A stretch of 64,000 nucleotides of DNA from JARRKU01 sp963675565 (GTDB lineage: Bacteria; Desulfobacterota; Desulfobacteria; Desulfobacterales; Desulfosarcinaceae): assembly GCA_963675565.2 (NCBI GenBank), contig CAXXYD010000001.1:1240001-1304000 (forward strand), in the 5' to 3' direction. The notes under the pieces are model-generated. The model was not told the DNA's origin and ran no database searches. It was given only the letters and a program-made list of their open reading frames with translations. Position 1 is the stretch's first letter; each line of letters begins with the position of its first letter. The translations under genes were made by a program, and so were the position numbers. Below are positions 8,581 to 17,394 of this stretch, in pieces.

Positions 8581-10797
8581 TTAAGACCCTGCGAGGTCGA
8601 AGCGGTCAAGGTTCATTACCTTGTTCCACGCCGCTGCAAAGTCTTGCAGGAACTTCTCCTGGGAGTCCTCACATCCGTAGACTTCCGCAAGGGCCCGGAG
8701 TTGGGAATTTGAACCGAAGATGAGATCGACACGGGTGCCGGTCCACTTGAGTTCGCCACTGGCGCGATCACGACCCTCGAACACGTCTTCGTCTTTCGTG
8801 GCGGCCTTCCATACCGTTTGCATATCAAGCAGATTCACGAAAAAGTCATTGGTGAGCGCCTCCGGCCGCTTGGTGAAGACGCCGTGCGGGGACTGTCCGA
8901 AGTTGGCATTCAAAACGCGCATACCGCCAACGAGAACGGTCATCTCAGGGGCGGTCAACGTCAGCAGCTGCGCCTTGTCAACCAGCAGTTCCTCTGCCGA
9001 TACACTGAATTTGGTTTTGAGGTAGTTACGGAACCCGTCTGCAGCCGGTTTGAGCACGGCAAATGACTCAACGTCGGTTTGCTCCTGCGACGCATCCGTG
9101 CGTCCCGGCGAGAAGGGAACGGTCACATCGTGACCGGCATTCTTTGCAGCTTGTTCGACACCTGTGCATCCGCCCAGGACAATCAAGTCGGCGAGCGAAA
9201 CTATTTTCCCGCCTGGCTGCGCGCTGTTGAACTCATTCTGGATTCCTTCAAGGGTCTGCAGCACCGTCTTGAGCTGGGCCGGTTGGTTGACTTCCCAATC
9301 CTTTTGCGGAGCAAGACGGATGCGCGCCCCGTTTGCACCGCCGCGCATATCGGAGCCGCGGAAGGTGGATGCCGATGCCCAGGCGGTCGAAACCAGCCGG
9401 GAAACAGACAGGCCCGAAGCCAGGATCTTGCCCTTGAGGGCGGCAATATCCTGGGCATCGATCAGCTTATGATCGACTGCAGGCACCGGGTCTTGCCAGA
9501 TCAGTTCCTCTGCCGGGACCTCCGGGCCGAGATAGCGCGAGCGGGGGCCCATGTCGCGGTGGGTTAGCTTGAACCACGCCCTGGCGAAGGCATCCGCGAA
9601 TTCTTCAGGGTTCTGAAGGTAGCGCCGCGAGATCGGCCCGTAGATTGGGTCGAACTTCAGCGAAAGGTCCGCCGTGGTCATCATCGGCCGGCGTTTCTTC
9701 GACGGGTCGTGTGCGTCAACCACCATATCTTCTTCGTCCACGTCCTTGGCCAACCACTGGTTAGCGCCGGCCGGACTCTTCACCAGTTCCCATTCGTATT
9801 TGTACAGCACCTTCAGATAGCCCATATCCCATTTGGTGGGGTTCGGTTTCCAGGCCCCCTCAATGCCGCTGCTGATCGTATCGCCGCCTTTGCCGCTGCC
9901 GAAGCTGCTCTTCCAGCCGAGCCCCTGTTCCTCGATGCCGGCGGCCTCGGGTTCCGGACCGACCAGCGCTGCATCGCCCGCGCCATGACACTTACCGAAG
10001 GTATGCCCGCCGGCAACAAGCGCCACGGTCTCTTCGTCGTTCATGGCCATGCGTGCGAAGGTCTCGCGAACGTCACGGCCGGAGGCGACCGGGTCAGGGT
10101 TGCCGTCCGGGCCTTCCGGGTTCACGTAGATCAGCCCCATCTGCACGGCGGCAAGGGGGTTTTCAAGATTGCGGTCGCCGCTGTACCGGCTTTTGGGCTT
10201 GTCGCTCGTAGCCAGCCATTCCTCTTCGGCACCCCAGTAGACGTCTTCTTCGGGTTCCCAGATGTCCTCTCGCCCGCCGCCGAAACCGAAGGTCTTAAAT
10301 CCCATGGACTCCAGAGCGCAGTTGCCGGCAAGAATCATCAGGTCGGCCCAGGAAATTTTTTTGCCGTATTTCTGCTTGACCGGCCAAAGCAGCCGACGTG
10401 CCTTGTCGAGGTTCACGTTGTCGGGCCAGCTGTTGAGGGGTGCAAAGCGCTGGTTGCCGGACCCCGCGCCCCCGCGACCGTCGCCCATGCGGTAAGTGCC
10501 CGCACTATGCCACGCCATTCGGATGAAGAGGCCCCCGTAATGTCCCCAATCGGCCGGCCACCAATCCTGAGAATCGGTCATCAGCGCATAGAGGTCCTTC
10601 TTCAAAGCCTCCAGGTCGAGTTTTTTGAATTCCTCAGCGTAGTTGAATGCCTCGCCCATGGGATTGCTCATAAGAGAATGCTGATGAAGAATCTTGAGGT
10701 TCAACTGGTTCGGCCACCAGTCGCGATTCGACGTGCCTCTGCCGGAAATGGGCTTGCTCGTTGCGCCCGTTACCGGGCACTTGCTGTCTTTATTCAT
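8581..10797 (-). CDS. katG: Catalase-peroxidase KatG
   Basis: A 738-residue bifunctional haem catalase-peroxidase of normal family length, made of two peroxidase-like halves. The active haem half shows RMAWHSAGTYR (R93, W96, H97), the Tyr-containing loop YVNPEGPDGNPDP that forms the Met-Tyr-Trp crosslink, and the proximal-His segment VALVAGGHTFGKCHG. The second half keeps the fold (STAWASASTFRGSDMRGGANG) but lacks the haem His, as usual. It breaks down H2O2 in the cytoplasm and would protect an anaerobe during oxygen exposure. A strong GGAGGAG precedes the ATG. It is a single gene next to a decayed insertion sequence, which is compatible with horizontal acquisition. Confidence 0.98.
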   Translation of the reverse strand: MNKDSKCPVTGATSKPISGRGTSNRDWWPNQLNLKILHQHSLMSNPMGEAFNYAEEFKKLDLEALKKDLYALMTDSQDWWPADWGHYGGLFIRMAWHSAGTYRMGDGRGGAGSGNQRFAPLNSWPDNVNLDKARRLLWPVKQKYGKKISWADLMILAGNCALESMGFKTFGFGGGREDIWEPEEDVYWGAEEEWLATSDKPKSRYSGDRNLENPLAAVQMGLIYVNPEGPDGNPDPVASGRDVRETFARMAMNDEETVALVAGGHTFGKCHGAGDAALVGPEPEAAGIEEQGLGWKSSFGSGKGGDTISSGIEGAWKPNPTKWDMGYLKVLYKYEWELVKSPAGANQWLAKDVDEEDMVVDAHDPSKKRRPMMTTADLSLKFDPIYGPISRRYLQNPEEFADAFARAWFKLTHRDMGPRSRYLGPEVPAEELIWQDPVPAVDHKLIDAQDIAALKGKILASGLSVSRLVSTAWASASTFRGSDMRGGANGARIRLAPQKDWEVNQPAQLKTVLQTLEGIQNEFNSAQPGGKIVSLADLIVLGGCTGVEQAAKNAGHDVTVPFSPGRTDASQEQTDVESFAVLKPAADGFRNYLKTKFSVSAEELLVDKAQLLTLTAPEMTVLVGGMRVLNANFGQSPHGVFTKRPEALTNDFFVNLLDMQTVWKAATKDEDVFEGRDRASGELKWTGTRVDLIFGSNSQLRALAEVYGCEDSQEKFLQDFAAAWNKVMNLDRFDLAGS

Positions 10798-10943
10798 AGA
10801 GTCTCCTCCTTTTGTTGTCTGCTATTACGCACCGTGCGGCATTAAATACAGTGCTTCGGTACCCATCGGCCCAATTAAATGATTCTCCTCCAGCATGGCG
10901 GGAGGTCTCAGGTAGCCCCCCCGAAAGGGGCTGGGGGTTGGTA

Positions 10944-10960
10944 AAGCCCCGTTGGGGCTT
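10944..10960. repeat. Hairpin next to the 3' end of the IS200-like pseudogene
   Basis: AAGCCCC (10944-10950) pairs with GGGGCTT (10954-10960) across GTT, four bases beyond the original transposase stop. Just outside, CCCCCCGAAAGGGG (around 10917-10930) forms another small hairpin. IS200/IS605 elements have subterminal hairpins at both ends, so this probably marks the right end. Confidence 0.45.
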
Positions 10961-10964
10961 CAGG

Positions 10965-11390
10965 TTAATCGAAATCGAACTCTAATTGCTCCTTTTCGGA
11001 CTGTTCCTGCTCGCGAATAGCTTGCGTATTGTTTGCTCGTCCAATCCCACCGTGCTGTAACAATAGTCCCGAGCCCAAAAATACTGTCCAATGGCCGTTT
11101 TATGTTTCAACACTTCACGATGTATCAGCACTGCGCTTTTGCCTTTTATGAAACCAACGACTAACGCTATACTGAACTTCGGCGGCACCTTTAAACACAT
11201 ATGGATGTGGTCGGGCATCAGATGCCCTTCCAACAGCTCCACGCCGCGTTGCCGGCACTAGTCCCGGAGTTATATCGCCTACCCGGCTCCGAAACTTGCC
11301 GTATAGCTTTTTCTTGCGGTACTTGGGTACAAATACGATGTGGTATTTGCAATCCCATCGTTCGCGCGATAAATAAATTAAATCATGTTT
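10965..11390 (-). pseudogene. tnpA: IS200/IS605-family TnpA (Y1 transposase), frameshifted remnant
   Basis: Pieces of one TnpA lie in three frames. The N-terminal part reads RERWDCKYHIVFVPKYRKKK; it is interrupted near 11270-11290 by a frameshift and a TAG. The middle part reads EGHLMPDHIHMCLKVPPKFS, with the HUH metal motif, followed by GFIKGKSA and FWARDYCYSTVGLDEQTIRK, carrying the catalytic-Tyr region. A second one-base deletion near 11020 throws the end out of frame; restoring it gives AIREQEQSEKEQLEFDFD ending at a TAA at 10965. At least two frameshifts and one stop make it inactive. These elements move as single strands and make no target duplication. Confidence 0.85.
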
Positions 11391-11442
11391 AGGTAATTCC
11401 TTCGGTTCGTCCCCTTCAATGGGCTTTCCCGGGGAATTACCT
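11391..11442. repeat. Imperfect inverted repeat, possible left end of the IS200-like element
   Basis: AGGTAATTCC (11391-11400) is exactly complementary to GGAATTACCT (11433-11442). The 32-base interior is only weakly self-complementary. Its location immediately upstream of the transposase coding remnant suits a subterminal hairpin of the left end. Confidence 0.4.
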
Positions 11443-11588
11443 ATATTTTTCTCACCGGATCGGTAGAACCTTTCCGGGTCCTCCACCTTAAGGGGAGGGC
11501 TAAGATCTATACTTAAATGATAATTGTTATCATATAACATTGATTTCTTTTCAGTCAACTCCTTTTTCATTCGCTTCCGTATAATCAT

Positions 11589-11828
11589 TTGACGTTTATC
11601 ATGATGAATCTTGATCCTGCCCTCGGGTCAGGAATTTTAAAAGCCAGGCCTTGTTTGGTTGTTTCAGCCGATAAGATGAATCGTAACATTCGAACAGCGA
11701 TTATAGCTCTGATGAACAGCTTATCATTAGGCACTAAAAGGTCATTGTTTAAATGTATTATTGAAATCGGGTACCACAGCAAACCGCATATTGTTCAGGA
11801 TTGGTTTCAGAATTGCGCTCGAATATGA
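11589..11828 (+). pseudogene. mazF: MazF/PemK-family toxin remnant
   Basis: The 79-residue frame contains a very recognisable MazF core, NLDPALGSGILKARPCLVVS followed by ADKMNRNIRTAIIA, equivalent to the family's D-L-(D/N)-P-x-x-G-S-E-x-x-K-x-R-P-C-L-V-V-S block. The normal N-terminus (about ten residues with the first beta strand) is missing: the frame starts at a TTG directly beside the IS200 remnant. After residue ~40 similarity fades (GTKRSLFKCIIEIGYHSK), and the conserved C-terminal LDQIRTVD block is absent. No antitoxin gene is visible on either side. I read it as a decayed mRNA-interferase gene, perhaps truncated by the insertion event. Confidence 0.65.
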
Positions 11829-12016
11829 GTCGCGGCCACCCTTTAGCTTGGGAAACACGGATGCCTTTGCTCGGTGGGTATTGCACGACGGCCGCCACCG
11901 TAGCCTGGCAAACATTGCGGGATCACAGTTTAAACAGACGATGTACTTGAAAAAGAAAAAAAGCGAACGGCAAAGCACACTTTGCGGTTCCGGGCCCCCC
12001 CATTCTGGCCATTGCC

Positions 12017-13033
12017 TTACAACGTGCGTCGAACCTGATCGGCACCGGCGGCCAGATTTTTGATTTTGGCCAGCGCCACATCATAAGGAATGGGCGCCAT
12101 GCCGCAGTTGGTACACGGATACAGGCGATCTGCATCAACGTACGCCATTGCGGCACGGATGGTTGCGGCCACCTCTTCCGGCGACTCTACCCGGTCCCGG
12201 GTCACGGCCACGACACCGACCATCAAACCTTTGTCTTTTAACAGGCCCATAAGCGACAGGGGCACGCGCGAATCGGCGCATTCCAGGGAAACCTGGTCGA
12301 TGCGGCTGGCGTTAAGGGCCGGAAAGATCTCTTCGTACTGACGCCATTGGCTGCCCAGTGTTTTTTTCCAGCGCAGGTTCTCCTCGATACCGTACCCGTA
12401 GCAGATATGCACAGCGGTGGTGCAGGACAAACCGGCGATGGCGCGGTGCAGGGCGTCGATGCCCCATTGCTTGACATCCTCCAGGAAGACATTGAAAGCC
12501 GGCTCGTCGAACTGGATCAGGTCGACGCCGGCCGCCTCCAGAATTTTGGCTTCACCATTGAGGATATCGGCAAAAGCCATGGCCATGTCCGCACGCGTGG
12601 CGTAATGGGCGTTGGCGATAGTGTCGCAGATGGTCATGGGCCCCGGCAGGGTGAATTTGATCGGCCGCTGTGTCTGCGCGCGGGTGAATCGGACTTCCTC
12701 CACATGAACAGACTTCAGGCTGGATACGGGCCCGGTGACCGTGGGCACATCCACGGTATACCGGTTGTCGCGGATGCCCATGGGTGTCTTTTTTTCCCAG
12801 TCGATGCCCTGGATCTTTTCCAGAAAGCCATGAACAAAGTGGATGCGGTGCTGTTCGCCGGCGGTAAGGATATGAATACCGGCGTTCTCCTGGTGGCGCA
12901 GCCACTCCACGGTGGCACGCTCCTTAGCCCGCTGCAACGGCTCCCCGGAAAGACGCCAGGCCGGCCAGAGCTTCTCGGTTTCGGCCAGGTATTCGGGTTT
13001 CGGCAGGCTGCCCACGGTGGTTGTCGTCAGCAT
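12017..13033 (-). CDS. Short (core) MetE-type methionine synthase, C-terminal catalytic domain only
   Basis: The start is the ATG at 13033 preceded by AAGGGGG; the open frame to 13126 adds non-homologous residues. The 338-residue protein corresponds to the zinc-binding catalytic barrel of cobalamin-independent methionine synthase without its N-terminal half. The zinc ligands are all present: H209 and C211 (AVHICYGYG), E251 (VSLECADS) and C310 (PCTNCGMAP); IQFDEPAF is also typical. Full MetE is about 750 residues and uses methyl-tetrahydropteroyl-glutamate. Short versions in anaerobes are thought to accept methyl groups from methylated corrinoids or corrinoid proteins, which would fit the cobalt theme of this window; the actual donor is not evident. 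It is a single gene on the - strand. Confidence 0.85.
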   Translation of the reverse strand: MLTTTTVGSLPKPEYLAETEKLWPAWRLSGEPLQRAKERATVEWLRHQENAGIHILTAGEQHRIHFVHGFLEKIQGIDWEKKTPMGIRDNRYTVDVPTVTGPVSSLKSVHVEEVRFTRAQTQRPIKFTLPGPMTICDTIANAHYATRADMAMAFADILNGEAKILEAAGVDLIQFDEPAFNVFLEDVKQWGIDALHRAIAGLSCTTAVHICYGYGIEENLRWKKTLGSQWRQYEEIFPALNASRIDQVSLECADSRVPLSLMGLLKDKGLMVGVVAVTRDRVESPEEVAATIRAAMAYVDADRLYPCTNCGMAPIPYDVALAKIKNLAAGADQVRRTL

Positions 13034-13226
13034 GAGATACCCCCTTGGGTTAATGTTCGGTTTTACCGGGCGGTCCAAGCCCGTTCGATGGAAAGTTGGA
13101 CCATCATAACAGTATCTCAAACACAATCAAACCATATTAGCGGACGGTTGCAGGCCTCACCATCTGTCTTTGCAGGCATAAAGAATCCAACTGCAGGGGG
13201 CCGGTTTTGTCGGCCTCCGGGCATGC

Positions 13227-13255
13227 TTGCATTCCTGGGTGGCGGTGATTATAAT
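13227..13255 (+). promoter_or_regulatory. Sigma-70-like promoter immediately before the ClpX-like gene
   Basis: TTGCAT (13227-13232), a 17-base spacer, and a perfect TATAAT (13250-13255). The predicted transcription start (about 13262) is only a few bases before the ATG at 13265, so the transcript would be leaderless or nearly so. Confidence 0.6.
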
Positions 13256-13264
13256 ACTCGCGTT

Positions 13265-15013
13265 ATGAAAATAAAAAACGAAAAATTTCCGAACCCGAAA
13301 GAGATCGAGAAGGAGCTGGGCGAATTTCTGACCAAGAAATTCGGCGGTTCCGTCAAGCTGGCCACACCCATCGCCATGGCCCAGATGGAATCCAGTGACA
13401 CCGTTGAAACGCCGGTTCAACGCACCGAAGCCATCGACTTCACCCTGAAACCGGAAGAGCTGATCGCTTACCTGGATCAGTACCTGATCAAACAGGACAC
13501 TGCCAAGGCGGTACTGGCCACCAAAATATGCACCCATTTCAACCGGATCCGCTACCGTCAATCCCTGGACGTGGAAATCGGCGATATGGTGGGCAGCATC
13601 AAGAACAACATTCTCATGCTGGGCCCCACCGGTGTGGGCAAAACCTACATGGTCCGCCTGATCGCGCACAAAATCGGTGTCCCGTTTGTCAAGGGCGATG
13701 CGACCAAATTCAGCGAGACCGGTTACGTGGGCGGTGATGTGGAAGATCTGGTCCGCGATCTGGTGCGCGAAGCCGACGGTGACATCGAACGCGCCCAGTA
13801 CGGTATCATTTACATCGACGAAATCGACAAAATTGCATCGTCCCACAACCTTGTGGGTGCAGATGTTTCCAGAACGGGTGTTCAAAGGGCGCTGTTAAAG
13901 CCCATGGAAGAAACCGAAGTCGATCTTAAAGTCCCCCACGACCCCATTTCCATGCTCCAGGAAATCGAACGGTTTAGAAAAACCGGTGAACGCGACGGTT
14001 CCTGTATCAACACCAAAAACATCCTCTTTATCATGAGCGGCGCCTTCAGTGGTTTGGAGGAAATCATCGAAAAGCGCCTGACCAGCAAGACCATCGGGTT
14101 CGGCGCCCCTCTGAAAAATGCCGATGAAAAAACCAGGATCCTCAGCCAGGTAAAATCGGAAGACCTGGTGCAATACGGCTTCGAAACCGAATTTGTCGGC
14201 CGCCTTCCGGTGCGCGCCGTGTTCGACCGGCTGGCCGAAGCCGATCTGTACACCATTCTCAAAAACCCCAACAACCCGATCATATTGGGTAAAAAGCTTG
14301 ATTTTGCGGCCTACGGGATAGATATCAAATTTCAGGACAAGGCCCTGGAAATGATGGCCTGCAGCGCCTTCAATGAAAACACCGGGGCCCGGGGGTTGGT
14401 CAGCGCGGTGGAGGGTGCCCTGCTGGAGTTTGAAAAACGACTGCCCTCCACTCCAATCAAACGTTTCGCAGTGACCGCAGAGTTGCTCAACGATCCCCGT
14501 CAGTGGATGGAAAAGCTGGAATCGGCGCCCAATGACCCGCAACATGAATCACGATTTGAAGGGATCAAACAATGCGAAATCGAAGCCATTGCCGACCATA
14601 TCCGCTCCAGTAAACATCTTTTGACCGACAAGTTCGGATTACCGTTCACGGAAGACCGCATCAAACTGGCCGCAGGCTATTACAGCTCACACAGTGTCGA
14701 TATAGAGGGCACCTTGTCCAGACTGGCCGATCTTTATCGGCAAACGAAGACCATTGAAATGGAGTTTCTGAAAAACAATGGCCTGAACATCATCCTGGAA
14801 GATGAAACCATCGATTTCATCATCGGTCAGTGGCTGGAACACCCGGTGGATGTCGATGCCGTATACCGCCAGCTCTCATCCGATCTTTTGCTCGGATTGA
14901 AGCTGGTTCATGAAAAAGCCGGTCTGAACCGTTTTTTCATCACCCGCCAGGCAATAGACAACCCGGAGGCCTTTATCGCCCAGTTGCTTCAAACCAAGGA
15001 TATTGATACATAG
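13265..15013 (+). CDS. ClpX-like AAA+ unfoldase without the N-terminal zinc domain, with a C-terminal extension
   Basis: The long open frame begins at 12347 inside the shadow of the opposite gene; the plausible start is the ATG at 13265. The 582-residue protein contains GPTGVGKT (Walker A), the pore-loop segment GYVGGDVEDLV, IIYIDEIDK (Walker B) and TIGFGAPLK, which corresponds to the IGF loop that ClpX uses to dock on ClpP. The Cys4 zinc-binding domain of genuine ClpX is missing and replaced by ~75 residues without Cys. After the small AAA+ lid (ARGLVSAVEGALLEFEKRL) there is an extra ~200-residue helical region I do not recognise. It lies 47 bases ahead of ahbC, suggesting a role in protein quality control or assembly connected with haem synthesis (inference). 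Confidence 0.82.
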   Translation: MKIKNEKFPNPKEIEKELGEFLTKKFGGSVKLATPIAMAQMESSDTVETPVQRTEAIDFTLKPEELIAYLDQYLIKQDTAKAVLATKICTHFNRIRYRQSLDVEIGDMVGSIKNNILMLGPTGVGKTYMVRLIAHKIGVPFVKGDATKFSETGYVGGDVEDLVRDLVREADGDIERAQYGIIYIDEIDKIASSHNLVGADVSRTGVQRALLKPMEETEVDLKVPHDPISMLQEIERFRKTGERDGSCINTKNILFIMSGAFSGLEEIIEKRLTSKTIGFGAPLKNADEKTRILSQVKSEDLVQYGFETEFVGRLPVRAVFDRLAEADLYTILKNPNNPIILGKKLDFAAYGIDIKFQDKALEMMACSAFNENTGARGLVSAVEGALLEFEKRLPSTPIKRFAVTAELLNDPRQWMEKLESAPNDPQHESRFEGIKQCEIEAIADHIRSSKHLLTDKFGLPFTEDRIKLAAGYYSSHSVDIEGTLSRLADLYRQTKTIEMEFLKNNGLNIILEDETIDFIIGQWLEHPVDVDAVYRQLSSDLLLGLKLVHEKAGLNRFFITRQAIDNPEAFIAQLLQTKDIDT

Positions 15014-15060
15014 CGCCTGCATTCATCCAATTTCTGTTCTACGAAAGGAATCATTACGCC

Positions 15061-16248
15061 ATGATCGGCATTTCCAAACTCTATTGCGGAACCGTTGAAC
15101 CGTCCGATGCGTTGCGATATGGCCGCCACTCCGGCAACCTGCCCAGTCACCTGCTGCAGTTTTCCAAAGACAAGCGACCGGTTGTGGTATGGAATATCAC
15201 CCGGGCGTGCAATTTAAAATGCGTTCACTGTTACGCCCATGCCACCGAAGGTTCCACCCGTGACGAACTGAACACCACCGAAGGCAAAGCGCTCATCGAC
15301 GACCTGACCGCTTTCGGCGCACCCGTGCTGCTGTTTTCCGGAGGCGAGCCGCTGGTCCGCAAAGACCTGCCCGAACTGGCGGCCTATGCCGTGGACAAAG
15401 GCATGCGGGCGGTGATCTCCACCAACGGCACCCTGATCACCCCCAAAATGGCACAGACCCTCAAAGCCATCGGCCTGTCCTACGTTGGCATCAGCCTGGA
15501 CGGTATGGAGCCGGTCAATGATCATTTTCGCGGCGTCAAGGGGGCTTACCGCAAAGCCATGGAGGGTATCGTCAATTGCCAGGAGGCCGGCATCAAGGTC
15601 GGGCTGCGGTTTACCATCAACAAGCAAAACGTCAAAGAGATCCCCGGCATCTTCGATCTGCTGGAGTCCATGAATATCCCGCGGGTCTGTTTTTACCACC
15701 TGGTCTATGCCGGCCGCGGAACGGAAATGGTCAAGGACGATCTGAGCCACGAAGAGACCCGGGCGGCCGTTGATTTGATTATCGATCGCACCCAGGCCCT
15801 GCATGCCAAGGGCATTTCCAAAGAAGTCCTGACGGTGGACAACCACGCCGACGGCCCTTACCTGTACATGCGCATGCTCAAAGAAAATCCCGGGCGGGCG
15901 GCCCAAGTGCTGGAACTGCTCCAGATGAACGAGGGCAACAACTCAGGCCGCGGCATCGGCTGCGTCAGTTGGGATGGAAACGTTTACGCCGACCAGTTCT
16001 GGCGCCACCACAGTTTCGGCAATGTTCGCCAGCGGCCTTTCTCCGAAATCTGGACCCGGCCCCAGGACCCCCTGCTGCTCCAGCTCAAGGAAAAAAAGAA
16101 ATATGTCCAGGGCCGTTGTGCCGGCTGCCGCTGGCTGGACGTGTGCGGCGGAAATTTCCGCGTACGCGCGGAAGCCGTGTCCGGCAACGTATGGGCACCC
16201 GATCCGGCGTGCTACCTGACGGACGAAGAAATTTCCCAAACCGTATAG
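15061..16248 (+). CDS. ahbC: AhbC, 12,18-didecarboxysiroheme deacetylase (radical SAM)
   Basis: A 395-residue radical SAM enzyme with the cluster motif RACNLKCVHCYAH (C50, C54, C57), SAM-binding FSGGEPL, and a C-terminal SPASM-like Cys region (GRGIGCVSWDG, CAGCRWLDVCGGNF, PACYL) for auxiliary clusters. AhbC removes the acetate side chains of 12,18-didecarboxysiroheme to give Fe-coproporphyrin III in the siroheme-dependent haem pathway of sulfate reducers and archaea. Its neighbours hemB and ahbD settle the assignment against other SPASM proteins such as PqqE. AhbA/AhbB decarboxylase genes are not in the window. AhbC lies 47 bases after the ClpX-like gene and 16 before hemB. Confidence 0.93.
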   Translation: MIGISKLYCGTVEPSDALRYGRHSGNLPSHLLQFSKDKRPVVVWNITRACNLKCVHCYAHATEGSTRDELNTTEGKALIDDLTAFGAPVLLFSGGEPLVRKDLPELAAYAVDKGMRAVISTNGTLITPKMAQTLKAIGLSYVGISLDGMEPVNDHFRGVKGAYRKAMEGIVNCQEAGIKVGLRFTINKQNVKEIPGIFDLLESMNIPRVCFYHLVYAGRGTEMVKDDLSHEETRAAVDLIIDRTQALHAKGISKEVLTVDNHADGPYLYMRMLKENPGRAAQVLELLQMNEGNNSGRGIGCVSWDGNVYADQFWRHHSFGNVRQRPFSEIWTRPQDPLLLQLKEKKKYVQGRCAGCRWLDVCGGNFRVRAEAVSGNVWAPDPACYLTDEEISQTV

Positions 16249-16264
16249 CCACAAGGAGACCCCC

Positions 16265-17242
16265 ATGCTGTTTCCCGATTACCGCCCACGACGCATGCGC
16301 CAGAGCAGTGCGTTCCGCCGCATGATTCGCGAGACCGAACTCAGTGTCAACAACCTCATATTGCCCCTGTTTGCCGTTGGGGGCAAAGGCGTAAAAAATC
16401 CCATCGATTCCATGCCGGGAGTCTATCAAATGTCCAGCGACAATCTGATCAAGGAGGCCCAGAAAGCCAAAGCGCTTGGCATTCCGGCAATTATCCTGTT
16501 TGGTCTTCCTGAATCCAAGGATCCTCTGGGGACCCAGGCCTATGCCGATAAAGGGGTGGTCCAGCAGGCCATACGGGCAGTCAAGAACAAGGTTCCGGAC
16601 CTGGCGGTCATCACCGATGTGTGTCTCTGCGCTTACACCGATCACGGCCATTGCGGCATTGTCGAAAAAAACCGGATCGACAACGATGCCACTTTAGACC
16701 TGCTGGCCCGTACCGCCGTGTCCCATGTCAAGGCCGGTGCCGATATGGTGGCCCCATCGGATATGATGGACGGCCGGGTGGCTGAAATCCGAGCGGCGCT
16801 TGACGATGAAAACTTCAGTCATATCCCTATCATGGCCTATTCGGCCAAATATTGTTCGGCCTATTACGGCCCCTTCCGGGAAGCCGCCGACTCGGCCCCC
16901 CAGTTCGGCGACCGCCGCACCTATCAGATGGACCCGGCCAATTCCCAGGAGGCCATACGGGAGGCCGCCATGGATGTGGAGGAAGGTGCCGACATCATCA
17001 TGGTCAAGCCGGCGCTGCCCTACCTGGACATTATCTGCCGGCTTCGGGAAGAATTCGATCTGCCGCTGGCCGCTTATAATGTCAGCGGAGAATACGCCAT
17101 GATCAAAGCGGCCGAAAAAATGGGGTGGCTGGATGGCCAGAAAGTCATGATGGAAACGCTGACCGGCATCAAACGTGCCGGTGCGGATCTGATCCTGACA
17201 TACTTTTCCATTGATGCGGCCAAGAACCTGGCCGCAAAGTAA
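16265..17242 (+). CDS. hemB: HemB, delta-aminolevulinic acid dehydratase (porphobilinogen synthase)
   Basis: A 325-residue enzyme of normal length that condenses two 5-aminolevulinate into porphobilinogen, feeding siroheme, haem and cobalamin. The two Schiff-base lysines are in MAYSAKYCSAYYGPFR and IMVKPALPYLD. The Cys-rich loop DVCLCAYTDHGHCG marks the zinc-dependent class. AGGAG lies seven bases before the ATG. It sits between the two radical SAM haem genes, 16 bases after ahbC, and is followed after 18 bases by a long palindrome. Confidence 0.98.
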   Translation: MLFPDYRPRRMRQSSAFRRMIRETELSVNNLILPLFAVGGKGVKNPIDSMPGVYQMSSDNLIKEAQKAKALGIPAIILFGLPESKDPLGTQAYADKGVVQQAIRAVKNKVPDLAVITDVCLCAYTDHGHCGIVEKNRIDNDATLDLLARTAVSHVKAGADMVAPSDMMDGRVAEIRAALDDENFSHIPIMAYSAKYCSAYYGPFREAADSAPQFGDRRTYQMDPANSQEAIREAAMDVEEGADIIMVKPALPYLDIICRLREEFDLPLAAYNVSGEYAMIKAAEKMGWLDGQKVMMETLTGIKRAGADLILTYFSIDAAKNLAAK

Positions 17243-17260
17243 ATCGACGCTTTGTGGGAG

Positions 17261-17327
17261 CCGGGGGACGTATATCAGTTTATAAGTTAATCTTCGATTA
17301 ACTTATAAACTGATATACGTCCCCCGG
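17261..17327. repeat. Perfect 32-bp-arm palindrome, copy 1
   Basis: Left arm 17261-17292 and right arm 17296-17327 are perfectly complementary around the loop TTC. The arms begin with CCGGGGGACGTATATCAG and the outer ends are GC-rich, the inside AT-rich. The inner 61 bases are identical to the second copy at 18535-18595. It lies in the 152-base gap between hemB and ahbD. Confidence 0.97.
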
Positions 17328-17394
17328 CCCTTCCTGATGGCAGAATTCCTCAGCTCGCAACTTGTAACTGACGTTCCAATGAGGCAAATCTATC

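Noticed and set aside
9709..10845. 378-codon open frame on the + strand
   Set aside because: It is the antisense shadow of katG; no domain content.
12347..13264. N-terminal 306 codons of the long frame continuous with the ClpX-like gene
   Set aside because: They lie opposite the MetE-type gene, have no matching family content, and a promoter plus ATG at 13265 give a natural start.
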